A DNA stretch of 64,000 nucleotides from Sinomicrobium soli (GCF_003285545.1 NZ_QLNV01000019.1:1-64000), one strand, 5' to 3'; shown: positions 1 through 9,876, counted from the stretch's first letter. Numbers and translations are program-made. Notes: a model not told the origin generated them from the letters alone.

Positions 1-51
1 AGAGCTGAAGGTAAAGACATTGCTTTTACAACCCAATACGAAGAAGAGTAA
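1..51 (+). CDS. C-terminal end of an unidentified protein (partial)
   Basis: Frame 1 is open from the window edge to a TAA at 49-51 and encodes 16 residues ending in QYEEE. The stretch is too short to assign a family. It lies 134 bp upstream of the DUF6520 gene on the same strand, so the two could be co-transcribed. That it is coding rests only on the open frame and its position. Confidence 0.45.
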   Translation, partial: RAEGKDIAFTTQYEEE

Positions 52-185
52 CCAGGTGTAATTGCCCGGACGGATACACCGGACTTCTGCGATAACCAAA
101 ATATTTTGTTGCGCAACAAAAGCAGGGAAAGCTGAAAACCTGATGTAACAGAGTAAGCAAGTATAAACCTTAATACTTAGAAATC

Positions 186-518
186 ATGAAAAAATTTAAG
201 TTTATTTTACCTGTTGTGGCCTTTGTAATGGCTATTGGAATGTCTTTTGCATATGTGAAAGTTAGTGAAAATGTTGCCTTAATTGAAGTCATAGAAAGAG
301 GTGGTGCATATTGGCAGGTTGACGTTCAGTGTAACGATATCGTGCCTGATTGTCAAGTTCAGCTTACAGATGACTCCGGTGTTGATTTACCAGGTGAATT
401 ATACCCTGTCTTCATTTATGACACTGCAACCGGTAATACAGTTCCTGCACTAGATTCAAGCGGCATTCCTAAAAAGTTCCGGGAATCTGATCTTGAATTT
501 GTAGCTATAGCTAATTAA
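186..518 (+). CDS. DUF6520 family small exported protein
   Basis: This 110-residue protein starts with a basic N-terminus and a hydrophobic segment (about residues 5-23, ending near FAYV) that looks like a signal peptide or membrane anchor. A Cys pair follows near residues 49 and 56 in a short QCNDIVPDCQ segment. Length, leader and spaced cysteines match the DUF6520 proteins common in flavobacteria, whose function is unknown. The ATG follows a purine-poor leader, normal for this phylum. A hairpin with the look of a terminator follows at 566-595. The gene is AT-rich like locus A beside it. The family call is from recognition of the pattern; no role is inferred. Confidence 0.7.
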   Translation: MKKFKFILPVVAFVMAIGMSFAYVKVSENVALIEVIERGGAYWQVDVQCNDIVPDCQVQLTDDSGVDLPGELYPVFIYDTATGNTVPALDSSGIPKKFRESDLEFVAIAN

Positions 519-565
519 CATATTGATTTTAATAAATTTACACACACAGAGTAGATTAATTTATT

Positions 566-598
566 AGGCCGTCCTATCTTATTAATGGACGGCCTTTA
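566..598. terminator. Hairpin between convergent DUF6520 and M16 genes
   Basis: AGGCCGTCC (566-574) pairs perfectly with GGACGGCCT (587-595) around a 12-nt loop, and is followed by TTTAAAATTTT. It sits between two genes that converge, which fits a terminator usable from either side, although the T-run is short. Confidence 0.6.
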
Positions 599-655
599 AA
601 ATTTTAAAAAAGTTTTTTATTTTGAACTAATGCTGCCATTGGCAACATTCTATAT

Positions 656-3577
656 TTATTTGTTATTCTTTAACACAAACTCATATTTGTTTTCCTTTAC
701 AAAGTATTTTCTTGCTGTTTCCTGCATATTTTCTGGAGTTAAGGAATGGATAAAACGATTTCTTTCCCTTTTATCAAATAGGGGGATATTATACCTGTAA
801 TAATCAAATATTTCGTCATCGGAGAGCTGTTCACTTTTTTCAGTTATATATCTCGGGTAAATATCATTTTTACAGACTATCTTAAACTCTTTCTTACCAA
901 TTGGTTTGTCTATAAGCTCTTGAATAATATTTTCACATTCCTTTCTTAGCCCCTCTAACTCTTCTGCCTCTGTATCAAAATTAATCCTGAGTTCGCAAAC
1001 TTTTAAAGCTGGATTAAAGATTGAATAAACATAAATATCATACAATGCAAATCTGTTCTTAAATCTCAACTGATCAACTCTGGAACTTATAAATTCACTA
1101 ATCATTTTAAGTCTTTCATTGTCTTTCCACCAATCATTCATATCATCAACCTTACATCTATAAACCAGCTCATATTGTGGGCCATACATCTTATAACCAG
1201 GATTTAAATCTTCCAGAAAAAACTCCTTATATACAGGACCAGAGGGAACTAGTCTTTGTATCCGGCCCATCTGTTTGACAATTTTGTTTTTGTTCGGAAG
1301 ATTTCCAAGATATTTCTGCAATAAAGGAAGGATGGCCTTTTTGGAATAAACTCCATTAATTATAAAAGTAAATTCAGCGGCATGACCAAAAAGTTGATTA
1401 TAAATGTCATATGATTTCTTTTTGTCTGTTTTTCCGATTCCATAAAAACGTTTAGTCGAAAATATACTGGGGTAAACCGTACCTCTTTTAATTCTATCAC
1501 CTAAAAAGTCTTTCTGGGCTTCAATAAAGTCACGATAACTTACCGGAACATAAGAATCAAAATAGTTAAAATTAGATTGCTCTATCCAATTCTGTTCAGC
1601 TTCCATTGTTATTTCTCTGGGTTGAGATATGTATAGGTAGATCAACTGCATTATTTCTTCTGCACTTATTTCTCTACCCGTAATTTTTATACCTGATGTA
1701 TTGTTATTGATATAAGTTATTTCTTGTTTTTGACGGCCAACACGAAACAAATTCTGACCTAGTTCTTCATTACTCATATTTCCTATACCTGCGTAATGTA
1801 CCAAACTTGGAGCATTCAAAGCAGAATAATAGCTTGATTCTTTGAAGAGATCCGCACCACCATGCCTATATCCATGTATACTGATATAGCCTTTAGTATT
1901 TGTTTTAGATTCCTCTCCATTTAAAATCAGTTTTATTCCATTTTGAAGGGTGATAATTTCAGATTTAGTTATAGAGTCAAAAGCTTTTCTTTCAATACTA
2001 ACCGGCTTCAATTGTTCAGCTTGCTGCCGTGACATTATAGTTGGAGTCACTTTTTTTTCTTCAAAATTTGCTTTTTTAGCATCAGGCTTATAATCGTCAA
2101 TTGGTTTTGATAGAACATTTTGAATCCACTCCCTCACCTCCTTCTCTGAGTAAGAAAAGGCCTTATGCCCTGACGGTGCAACCATTGTAATATCATCTGG
2201 TATTATACCCATATTATTTTTGACATATCTATTAATGTCTTCTATAGTCAAAGACATAAGTATTTGTTTTAGAAAATCTTCCTTGTTATCTGGAAAAGCC
2301 CTTCCTAAAACAAAATGTTGTTCAATTTGATAGTACCAATACCTTCCCGAAGTTGTGTCCTTACTTTCAAGTTGTTCGATCAGGCTGTTTCTTACCTTTA
2401 TCCATTCCTCTGAAGTAAAACCTTTGTTTTTTATGCTTGACAATAATTGTGTAATCCGCTGAATTCTTTGTTTCTCCTTATTTTTTCCTTCTTTAAAATG
2501 TATTTCATAATATGGCAGTCCTTTATCCAACCAGTTTGATTGTATAAAGCTTGCTGCAATTTCATCATGATTTAACCTATACTTCAAAAGATTCTGCAAA
2601 CTTTCTTGTAATAAGTCGGCTTGAATTTTATCTTTGCCATATCCTTTTTTCAGGTTACTATCTTTTATTCTGTAATTTAAGAATACTTCCAATGGTCTTT
2701 TATCTTCAGGGATTACGTTTCCCTCCCACTTTATTTCTACAATACCAAAATTAGAAGAACTATTCAGATAGGATTCCGTACAAATATTAATAGGTAGCGG
2801 GGAGGAAGGCAGTGGTATATCTGAAAAGGTATTCCTCACTTTCCTTTCAATTATTTCAGTCTTTTTTATATTTCCAATTACAGCTAACCCCATTAAATCA
2901 GGACGATACCATTTCTGGTAAAACTTAGTAACTCCCTCTGAAGATATATTGTCGAAAAAATCAGAAAAATCATTAAGAACCTCATTCAAACATGGAAATA
3001 CAATAGAACGACGTTTATATTCTGCAAAAAAATATGAAGAAGAAGGTTTACGTGTTACTCTTTTAAATTCCTGTTTGAGAATGTTTGCTTCTTTTCGGAC
3101 ATCGGAGGGAGAAATATCTAGATCGCTAATATCCCGAAACCATAACAATAAGGAATCCAACAACTCTTGATTCAGATTATCATCAGATATACTCAATTGA
3201 TATTCAGTTCGATAATAACCAGTCCCTGCCTCGCTTTTTACACCATATGGTTTAAATGCAGGGTGGTATTCAATAAAGCCCCCCGGAAAATTCTTGGTTC
3301 CATTATGAGGTAAATGCTCTATTAAATGTGCTGCAAGAGATTCCCCCTTTAATTGATTAGCCCCTCCGGCCTTTACCCATAGATAGATCGTAATATTGGG
3401 AGCCTCCGGTACAGGTTTTATATAGTAGGTAAAACCATTGGGTAAAATGTCATGTACAACAGTGGAATTTAGCGGAAGGGAATCTCCATGTGATTTGTTA
3501 ATTCTTAATGATATAGCGAATGTATAATTAACAAACCCCAAAAAAAAGAGTGATATTACAATGCGGTAAAATTTCAT
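656..3577 (-). CDS. M16 (insulinase/pitrilysin) family zinc metallopeptidase, exported
   Basis: This 973-residue protein begins with a signal peptide (about residues 1-22). The inverted zinc motif HxxEH is present as HLIEH at residues 84-88, and the third ligand region has Glu163 and Glu170, at the spacing usual for M16 enzymes. A second, non-catalytic M16-like half starts near residue 550. The length fits two-domain periplasmic M16 peptidases, which cut peptides held in a closed chamber. It is the last gene of the sigma-FecR-SusC-SusD locus A, 65 bp below susD, so the locus may import peptides or a peptide-bearing ligand that this enzyme trims. The gene is clearly AT-rich, like susD and the 3' part of susC. 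Family confidence is high; substrate is unknown. Confidence 0.9.
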   Translation of the reverse strand: MKFYRIVISLFFLGFVNYTFAISLRINKSHGDSLPLNSTVVHDILPNGFTYYIKPVPEAPNITIYLWVKAGGANQLKGESLAAHLIEHLPHNGTKNFPGGFIEYHPAFKPYGVKSEAGTGYYRTEYQLSISDDNLNQELLDSLLLWFRDISDLDISPSDVRKEANILKQEFKRVTRKPSSSYFFAEYKRRSIVFPCLNEVLNDFSDFFDNISSEGVTKFYQKWYRPDLMGLAVIGNIKKTEIIERKVRNTFSDIPLPSSPLPINICTESYLNSSSNFGIVEIKWEGNVIPEDKRPLEVFLNYRIKDSNLKKGYGKDKIQADLLQESLQNLLKYRLNHDEIAASFIQSNWLDKGLPYYEIHFKEGKNKEKQRIQRITQLLSSIKNKGFTSEEWIKVRNSLIEQLESKDTTSGRYWYYQIEQHFVLGRAFPDNKEDFLKQILMSLTIEDINRYVKNNMGIIPDDITMVAPSGHKAFSYSEKEVREWIQNVLSKPIDDYKPDAKKANFEEKKVTPTIMSRQQAEQLKPVSIERKAFDSITKSEIITLQNGIKLILNGEESKTNTKGYISIHGYRHGGADLFKESSYYSALNAPSLVHYAGIGNMSNEELGQNLFRVGRQKQEITYINNNTSGIKITGREISAEEIMQLIYLYISQPREITMEAEQNWIEQSNFNYFDSYVPVSYRDFIEAQKDFLGDRIKRGTVYPSIFSTKRFYGIGKTDKKKSYDIYNQLFGHAAEFTFIINGVYSKKAILPLLQKYLGNLPNKNKIVKQMGRIQRLVPSGPVYKEFFLEDLNPGYKMYGPQYELVYRCKVDDMNDWWKDNERLKMISEFISSRVDQLRFKNRFALYDIYVYSIFNPALKVCELRINFDTEAEELEGLRKECENIIQELIDKPIGKKEFKIVCKNDIYPRYITEKSEQLSDDEIFDYYRYNIPLFDKRERNRFIHSLTPENMQETARKYFVKENKYEFVLKNNK

Positions 3578-3612
3578 AATATAATGAGTGTTAAAATTTA
3601 TATATCGACGAG

Positions 3613-3639
3613 AGCGTTGCCATATAATGAGACAACGCT
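3613..3639 (-). other. Intercistronic hairpin between susD and the M16 gene (locus A)
   Basis: AGCGTTG (3613-3619) and CAACGCT (3633-3639) can form a 7-bp stem with a 13-nt loop in the 65-bp gap. It could be a processing or attenuation point lowering expression of the M16 gene relative to susD. No conventional T-run follows on the coding strand. Confidence 0.35.
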
Positions 3640-3642
3640 ATT

Positions 3643-5058
3643 TTAATATCCTTGGTTTTGCCCCAAATTGGGGTTTTTCTGTCGTTCTTCATCCGGAATA
3701 GGATACCATGCATCTATTGCCTGCCAGGTCGGTGAATTAGAAAATTCTTCTTCGATAGCTCCTATCCTTTTTAAGTCAAACCATCTGTGTCCGAACTCTC
3801 CGAAAAACTCCCGTTTACGCTCTAGCATTATACTATCCAATAATTCCTCCTGATTCAATTCTCCGGGATACGCACTAAGTAGATTGATATTAGCCCTACT
3901 TCGAATTACATCAAGATCAGATATGGCTAAATCAATTTTTTTTAAATGAGTACGTGCCTCCGCACGGATAAGATATTGTTCAGCTAATCTGAGAACTACC
4001 GTAGCTTCTTTGTTATTCACAGAAGAAAGGTTTTCCTTATACTTATAAATATAATTGTATTCCTCCCCTCCCTGTTCATACGCTCCTATCCATTTCTCTA
4101 AACGCTGATCATCATGTTCAAAATTCAATATAAAATGATCTGCAAGCAACGCTATTCCCTGAACATGGGTAAATCCGGGAAATGTCAATACTAATATTGC
4201 GAATGCCTTTCCTTCAGCGGTAACAATATTTGTTGCATACCCTCCCATTGGATCGATCTGCCAAATAGCTTCCCGGTTGTGTGCCATAAAAACCTGGTCC
4301 AAATCGTCCAGAATTTCAAAATCAGTTGTTTGTTCAATAAGCATACTACTATATTCTTCAGCCTTGTCCCAAAGCTGCCTATATAGGTATACTCGAGACA
4401 ATAGTGCCAGAACTGCGTGGTGTGTAACATAAAATCTTTCTTCTTCGGGATATGCTGTCTCATTTTTCAGAAGGTTCATGCTCTCTAGCAGATCTGTTTC
4501 GATCTGATCCCAGACGATCTCCTGATTATCTATAGACGCCAATGCATTTATCTTGTAATTTGTAGTAAGTAACAGAGGGACATCTCCATAGATATTTACT
4601 AAATAAAAGTACGTAAATGCCCTAATAAACATGGCTTGTCCCCTCAGGCTATCTTTAAATTTCTCTGATAAATTTTCCGAATTGTTTATTCCTTCCATAA
4701 GACTATTACAGAGGTAAATTATATTATACGCACTACTCCAAATATTCAAGTTTGTGGTAGCATCCGGACTATTTGTAGCGCTTAGCTCATGCTGCCAAAA
4801 TGCATCATAGATCTCATGTGATATTCTCGGACGAATTAAATTCCCTGAAAAACCTGCATATACACTTATTCCTCCTATAAAAAATGAAGGACGTAATTGG
4901 TTGTATATTCCTTTGATTGCTACACGGGCTGTCTCTTCATTAGCAAATATATCAGTACTTACCATTTCGAAATTAGGTGTATCTATTTCTACAAAATCCT
5001 CACAAGAGCATAAAAAAAAACTATATGCTAATACCGGTATATATATATATCTTTTCAT
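3643..5058 (-). CDS. SusD/RagB-like outer-membrane nutrient-binding lipoprotein (locus A)
   Basis: This 471-residue lipoprotein carries the lipobox LCSC with Cys19, followed by acidic residues (ED), typical of surface lipoproteins of the phylum. The body has the SusD pattern: an N-terminal segment about ETARVAIKGIYNQLR and FIRAFTYFYLVNIYGDVPLL, TPR-like helices in the middle (LLSRVYLYRQLWDKAEEYS), and a C-terminal RAEA/DVIRSRA region ending in ERKREFFGEFGHRWFDLKR and NPNLGQNQGY. SusD proteins form the lid over the SusC barrel. The gene starts 10 bp after the susC stop, so the pair is translationally linked. It is AT-rich compared with the sigma and fecR genes of the same locus. The ligand cannot be read from sequence; the downstream M16 peptidase hints at peptides. 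Confidence 0.93.
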   Translation of the reverse strand: MKRYIYIPVLAYSFFLCSCEDFVEIDTPNFEMVSTDIFANEETARVAIKGIYNQLRPSFFIGGISVYAGFSGNLIRPRISHEIYDAFWQHELSATNSPDATTNLNIWSSAYNIIYLCNSLMEGINNSENLSEKFKDSLRGQAMFIRAFTYFYLVNIYGDVPLLLTTNYKINALASIDNQEIVWDQIETDLLESMNLLKNETAYPEEERFYVTHHAVLALLSRVYLYRQLWDKAEEYSSMLIEQTTDFEILDDLDQVFMAHNREAIWQIDPMGGYATNIVTAEGKAFAILVLTFPGFTHVQGIALLADHFILNFEHDDQRLEKWIGAYEQGGEEYNYIYKYKENLSSVNNKEATVVLRLAEQYLIRAEARTHLKKIDLAISDLDVIRSRANINLLSAYPGELNQEELLDSIMLERKREFFGEFGHRWFDLKRIGAIEEEFSNSPTWQAIDAWYPIPDEERQKNPNLGQNQGY

Positions 5059-5068
5059 AATAAATCAG

Positions 5069-8000
5069 TTAAAGTGTTAGTTGCACACCTCCTGTGACCA
5101 TCCGTAAAGGTGGTAATGCTATAAGTGGAGGAGACTCCAGGTTCACTCCCGGATATGACGTTATTGTTATCAGGTTTTGTGCTGAGATAAATATTCTTAA
5201 GGCACTTATTCCAGAATTGTCTAACCAAATCTTGGGTAAATCATAACTTAAAGACAAAGTTTTAAGTCTTATAAATGATGAATCTACCCATCCTAAAACA
5301 TCACTCCTATTTGCTATTAAATAAGTAGAATAAAAGGCTGGTGAATCTTCTATATACATTTCTCCATTCTTCCAAGCCTCATATTCCTGTATAGAGCGGT
5401 TGTTGTACCAACCAGAAACACCGGGAGCACCATCTGTGAATGGTAAACCTTTATGATTTTTTTGCTTAATAAAATCTATTAAGAAATTACATTGAAATCC
5501 TTTATAAGAAATACTATTACTTATCCCTCCATAATATTGTCTTCCCCTCGTTTTCCTTATTATCATATCTTCCTGATCATATCTTCCATCTTGATTGACA
5601 TCTTCAACCTCATAAAAACCGGTTTCCGGATTTGTTCCTATAAATTTGAAACGAGGAGTAGTTTCTAACGGATAACCAACCATATATAAAGAAGCATAAG
5701 AAGACTGTTCTATATTTGGAAAACTAATTAACCTATTTTTAGAAAAGCTGATATTAAATGCAGTATGCCACCTTAAGTTTTTATTTTGGATATTTAAAGT
5801 GGATACTTCCATTTCCCAACCTGTGTTCTGGACAGTTGCAGGTGAATTGGCAGTTACCGACGTAAAACCTGTCATTGCTGGTAAAGGGTAATTGATTAAT
5901 TGATTAGAAGAGCGATTGCGATACCAACTTAAACCAATATTAATATGATCTTTGAAAAAACCCAATTCAATAGCAGCTTCAAGCTTACGATTTTCTTCCC
6001 AAACAAAATCTGGATTAAATAATCTTGTTGGGTATAGTCCTCCAGGGCCATCAGTAGATTGGTATGCATCCAGATATTGATAATCTCCGACATTGTCACT
6101 CCCCGTCGTCCCATAACTACCACGTAGTTTTCCAAAACTCAAAAACGGCAAATAGTTTTTTACAAACGGTTCTTCAGTAAATATCCACGCGCCCCCTATA
6201 GCCCAGAAGTTAGAAAAGCGTCTGCCTGGACCAAAACGGGAAGAGCCATCTCGACGACCTGTAAAATTGATCAAATATTTCTTTTGATAATCATAACCAA
6301 TACGTCCAAAAATAGCATTATATTTATATTCATTTGAACCGACCCCCGTAATCATATAAGATTCTGCAGATCTCAAATCACCTACTAAAGATTCCGAAGC
6401 AAATCCTGTTCCCACGACTCCGAAACGATCACTTTCATTCTTCTGGAATGTAACACCTACCAAAGTGTTAAGAGTTCCCTCTCCCAATGTTGTTCCATAA
6501 GTAATTTGCGGTTCAATGATCCATGATAATCTTTTTTGAAAACCTTTTCTCATTACATGGTCTGCACCTTCTCTTAATGGTGGAGCTAAACGGTCTATGA
6601 AGTTCTTACCTAAAATTTCATTTGTCATTCGGGTATATCCAAAACTACTCTTAACAATAAATCCTTGGAATAACTTATATGAAACCATTAGATTACTTAT
6701 TATATTATGTGTTTCCGTATTGACAGGAGAATGTTTTCCAGCCAGCGGATTATCCATGTTCAACAATAGCCATTCTTCCCAATGCAAACTACCATCTTCA
6801 TTATATAAGGGAGGCGCATTCGGCAGTAATTTATAAGCAGCATTTACTATATCATTTACAGCCATAGATTCATTTAATCCAATACCATAATTGATTTTTA
6901 AATCCAAGCCCAATTTCTTGTTTTCAGAACGTTGACTGATACTAGCCCCTACAGTGAGCCTTTTATTACGCATTTCTTCAGGAAAGACATTTCCTTGTGA
7001 TTGCAGAGATCCATTTATACGAAAAGAGGTAGTAGAGTTTCCTCCGTAAGCAGAAAGATTAACATTATTAATAGAGGCTGTTCCTCCTAATAATTCTTCC
7101 TGCCAATCTGTGTAACGGTTGGTATTCCATAATATTATATCAGGAGCATTTGTTCCATCAGGTATCTTTTCAGCGTTTGTCATAGCTGCTTCTCTTATTT
7201 CCACATATTGCTCTGTATTCAACAATTTCATCTTCCTTTCTACCTGTCCAATCCCAGTATACCACCTGGCTTCAATCTGTGTTTTTTTATTCCATCCTAT
7301 TCCTCTTCGGGTAGTAATCAAAATCACTCCGTTCGCTCCCCTTGAACCATAGATGGCAGTAGCATCTGCATCTTTCAAAACCTCTACACTCTCTATATCT
7401 GATATATTTAATGTGCTTAGGGGGTCCAAATTATTCATTAGTAAATTACCTTGACGAACCCCTATATCCGTTTCAATAGGTTTTGAATTTACAGGAACAC
7501 CGTCGATAATATACAAGGGATAATTACCATCATCCCTTAAGCTGTTCCGCCCTCTTATTCTTATAATAGGGGCACTTCCCGGCATACCGTCCTGCTGGGA
7601 GATCTCTACTCCGGCCATTCGCCCATATAGAGTTTCCAACGGACTCACAATTGGTTGTAACTCTATGTCCTCCCCACTAACCCTCGCTATACTCCCCGTC
7701 CTTTCCCTATCCTTAACCTTATAATACCCCGCATTCACCACCACCTCATCCAGCGTATTCACATCCTCCTCCATCACCACGTCCAGGGTATTGCTTTGTT
7801 CCACCATATATTCCCGGGTTTTAAACCCCACAAACGAAAACACCAGGATCTCCCCAACTGCGGCCCGGATGCTCCACGCCCCGTTTTCGTCCGACATGGT
7901 GCCGTGGCCCCGGTCTTTTACGATGATATTTACCCCGGGCAGGGGCTGGCCTTCGGTGGTGGTTACCGTACCGCTGACCAATTGCTGGGGTGGTAGTTCA

Positions 8001-8416
8001 TCGGCCTTTGCTGCCGGGACGATATGGGCCTTGCCCTTAACCGTTTCGGGTTTTGCGGAGAGTACGATCTGCCGGTCCAGCAGCCTGAAGGTGATGGGGG
8101 TATTTTCGAATAAGGTGGCCAGGATGGTTTCCAGTGACTGTTTACGGGCCCGGATGGTCACCTTGCGCTGCAGGTCGAGGTCTTTTTCGGAATAGAGGAA
8201 ACGGAAGTCGGTCCGTGACTCTATCGCTTCCATCACGGCCAGTACCGTAACGGATTCCATGTTCAGGGTAAGCTTTGCGTTCTGGCGGATATGGTCATGG
8301 GCCTGTACCCGGAATATGGCCATAAGGAACAGCAATACAAAACCGGTAAGCCGTATTGCCGGTCCCCGTAATTCCACAGGGGCGGGTATTCGAAGGATTG
8401 AGATACTTTTCATCAT
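5069..8416 (-). CDS. SusC/RagA-like TonB-dependent transporter with STN signalling domain (locus A)
   Basis: This 1115-residue protein has a signal segment (about 20-40), an STN domain (about 50-125, LTLNMESVTVLAVMEAIES onward), a carboxypeptidase-regulatory-like beta domain (about 145-215, SGTVTTTEGQPLPGVNI), the DEVVVNAGYY segment near 225, a plug (about 240-370, with LYIIDGVPVNS and ATAIYGSRGANGVILITT) and a C-terminal barrel. STN domains contact the anti-sigma factor, matching the fecR and sigma genes just upstream. The gene is a compositional mosaic: roughly 7,760-8,416 (STN and beta domain) is GC-rich like fecR, whereas plug and barrel are AT-rich like susD and the M16 gene. That suggests the transport part was replaced while the signalling part stayed. 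Confidence 0.94.
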   Translation of the reverse strand: MMKSISILRIPAPVELRGPAIRLTGFVLLFLMAIFRVQAHDHIRQNAKLTLNMESVTVLAVMEAIESRTDFRFLYSEKDLDLQRKVTIRARKQSLETILATLFENTPITFRLLDRQIVLSAKPETVKGKAHIVPAAKADELPPQQLVSGTVTTTEGQPLPGVNIIVKDRGHGTMSDENGAWSIRAAVGEILVFSFVGFKTREYMVEQSNTLDVVMEEDVNTLDEVVVNAGYYKVKDRERTGSIARVSGEDIELQPIVSPLETLYGRMAGVEISQQDGMPGSAPIIRIRGRNSLRDDGNYPLYIIDGVPVNSKPIETDIGVRQGNLLMNNLDPLSTLNISDIESVEVLKDADATAIYGSRGANGVILITTRRGIGWNKKTQIEARWYTGIGQVERKMKLLNTEQYVEIREAAMTNAEKIPDGTNAPDIILWNTNRYTDWQEELLGGTASINNVNLSAYGGNSTTSFRINGSLQSQGNVFPEEMRNKRLTVGASISQRSENKKLGLDLKINYGIGLNESMAVNDIVNAAYKLLPNAPPLYNEDGSLHWEEWLLLNMDNPLAGKHSPVNTETHNIISNLMVSYKLFQGFIVKSSFGYTRMTNEILGKNFIDRLAPPLREGADHVMRKGFQKRLSWIIEPQITYGTTLGEGTLNTLVGVTFQKNESDRFGVVGTGFASESLVGDLRSAESYMITGVGSNEYKYNAIFGRIGYDYQKKYLINFTGRRDGSSRFGPGRRFSNFWAIGGAWIFTEEPFVKNYLPFLSFGKLRGSYGTTGSDNVGDYQYLDAYQSTDGPGGLYPTRLFNPDFVWEENRKLEAAIELGFFKDHINIGLSWYRNRSSNQLINYPLPAMTGFTSVTANSPATVQNTGWEMEVSTLNIQNKNLRWHTAFNISFSKNRLISFPNIEQSSYASLYMVGYPLETTPRFKFIGTNPETGFYEVEDVNQDGRYDQEDMIIRKTRGRQYYGGISNSISYKGFQCNFLIDFIKQKNHKGLPFTDGAPGVSGWYNNRSIQEYEAWKNGEMYIEDSPAFYSTYLIANRSDVLGWVDSSFIRLKTLSLSYDLPKIWLDNSGISALRIFISAQNLITITSYPGVNLESPPLIALPPLRMVTGGVQLTL

Positions 8417-8565
8417 AAATAAATGGTATTTCGGTTGATTAATATGAGTTAGCCGGTTATGGGCGAAAAGTTGTAAAACCAGGGTAAATACATTTTTTTA
8501 AATATTGAAAAACAGCATATTAAAATCATATCTAAAACTTTTTTTACCGTATTTCCGTCATTTTC

Positions 8566-8595
8566 TTTATTTTTACGGTTAACCGTAAAAATAAA
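8566..8595. promoter_or_regulatory. 30-bp perfect palindrome upstream of susC (locus A)
   Basis: The half-site TTTATTTTTACGGTT (8566-8580) is followed without spacer by its exact complement AACCGTAAAAATAAA. It lies between fecR and susC, about 150 bp upstream of the susC start, and an extra ACCGT half-core occurs nearby at 8546-8550. A spacer-free symmetric site with core ACGGTTAACCGT reads as an operator for a dimeric regulator. It could alternatively form a cruciform, or an AT-rich hairpin ending the fecR transcript. Confidence 0.55.
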
Positions 8596-8664
8596 AATGT
8601 ATATACCCTGTCATCAAGTGTAAATGTCTACTTCATGTACCAGTGTTTTTTTGTTCATATTATG

Positions 8665-9876
8665 TCAGGGGGCAGTAATCACGATGGTATTACCATTGCG
8701 GGTATACCGGAACGGGGTGTGTAACCGGTAGGCATTCAGTATTTGTTCGAGGGTTTCTCCACGGAAGGTTGCGGTAAAGGGGATATGGTCGAGTTCGGGA
8801 TAGCGGCTTTCTATGGCAACGTTAAAATGCCGTTCGAGTTTTCGCATGACCAGGCCGAAGGGATCATTCTGAAAATAGAGTTCCCCGCGGGTCCAGGCGG
8901 TATACTTCTCGACATTCACCGTCTCTACTTCTATATGCCCCTGGTCGTACAGGGCACGCTGGCCGGGCGCTATGGTTACCATGCCGTTCCCGGCATCCTC
9001 CCCGGAATACACTCCTACGCTGCCTTCCTCCAGTACCGTATAGGCCTGTTGTTCGTTTTTATAGGAGGTAACATTAAACCGGGTGCCCAGCACCCGGGTC
9101 TCCATCTCCTGTGTGATCACGGTAAAAGGGCGGGAGGTATCCCTGCTCACCTCAAAGAACGCCTCGCCGTCGAGATAGACATTACGGGGCGTGCCCCGGC
9201 TGAAAGCCACCGGGTAGTGCAAGGAGGAACCCGCGTTGAGAAACACCCGGGAACCGTCAGACAGGGTAATCCCGAACCTTTTTCCATAGGGTACCTTAAG
9301 CAGGTTATAATCCGGCTTGCCTTCCGGCTCTTCCCCGCGGTCATACACCAGCATCTGTTGCTGCTGGCTTCCTACCCGCTGCCCTTTTTCCGTGGTGATC
9401 TCGGCAGTACGGCTCCCGTCGATCACCTGTTCACTGCCATCCTGCAATTGCAGGGTGACCTGCGGGACGCCGCTATCGGATGGTTCGCCGCCGAACCATC
9501 CCATATACCACGCCCCGAGTACCATAAACAGGGCTATTGCTGAAAAACCGGCAGCCATCCCGATACGGGAAAAAGACAGATGACGTACTCCGGGCTTATC
9601 ACTCCCCGATGTCTTTCCCGCCCCGGCATGGTGACGCAGTTTATGCAACATTCCGGTCCTGTGTTCCTTCGACAGCCTGCCGGGCTCCCCACCGAGATAC
9701 CACACACATTCCATGGCTGCCGTAACAGTATCCTCCATATGGGGATACTCGCGCTGTAATTTTTCCCAAAAAATATCGGAGTCCCTGTCCGGCCTGCAAC
9801 ACCACTGTATAAAGTAGTCGTCCCGAAGCAATTGCTCCACATCGTATGCCTTATACCTTCTCAAACGGTTTTTCAT
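8665..9876 (-). CDS. FecR-family anti-sigma factor (locus A)
   Basis: This 403-residue membrane protein has a cytosolic N-terminal part, one transmembrane helix (about 105-128, GMAAGFSAIALFMVLGAWYM), a periplasmic FecR domain (about 190-290, with VPYGKRFGITLSDGSRVFLNAGSSL split over two strands) and a C-terminal DUF4974/STN-like domain (about 325-398, ending in FRYTRNGNTIVITAP). FecR proteins hold an ECF sigma factor and release or activate it when the STN domain of the partner transporter is loaded. It lies between the sigma gene (157-bp gap) and the STN-bearing susC (248-bp gap), the standard order. The gene is GC-rich, unlike the genes further down the locus. Confidence 0.93.
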   Translation of the reverse strand: MKNRLRRYKAYDVEQLLRDDYFIQWCCRPDRDSDIFWEKLQREYPHMEDTVTAAMECVWYLGGEPGRLSKEHRTGMLHKLRHHAGAGKTSGSDKPGVRHLSFSRIGMAAGFSAIALFMVLGAWYMGWFGGEPSDSGVPQVTLQLQDGSEQVIDGSRTAEITTEKGQRVGSQQQQMLVYDRGEEPEGKPDYNLLKVPYGKRFGITLSDGSRVFLNAGSSLHYPVAFSRGTPRNVYLDGEAFFEVSRDTSRPFTVITQEMETRVLGTRFNVTSYKNEQQAYTVLEEGSVGVYSGEDAGNGMVTIAPGQRALYDQGHIEVETVNVEKYTAWTRGELYFQNDPFGLVMRKLERHFNVAIESRYPELDHIPFTATFRGETLEQILNAYRLHTPFRYTRNGNTIVITAP

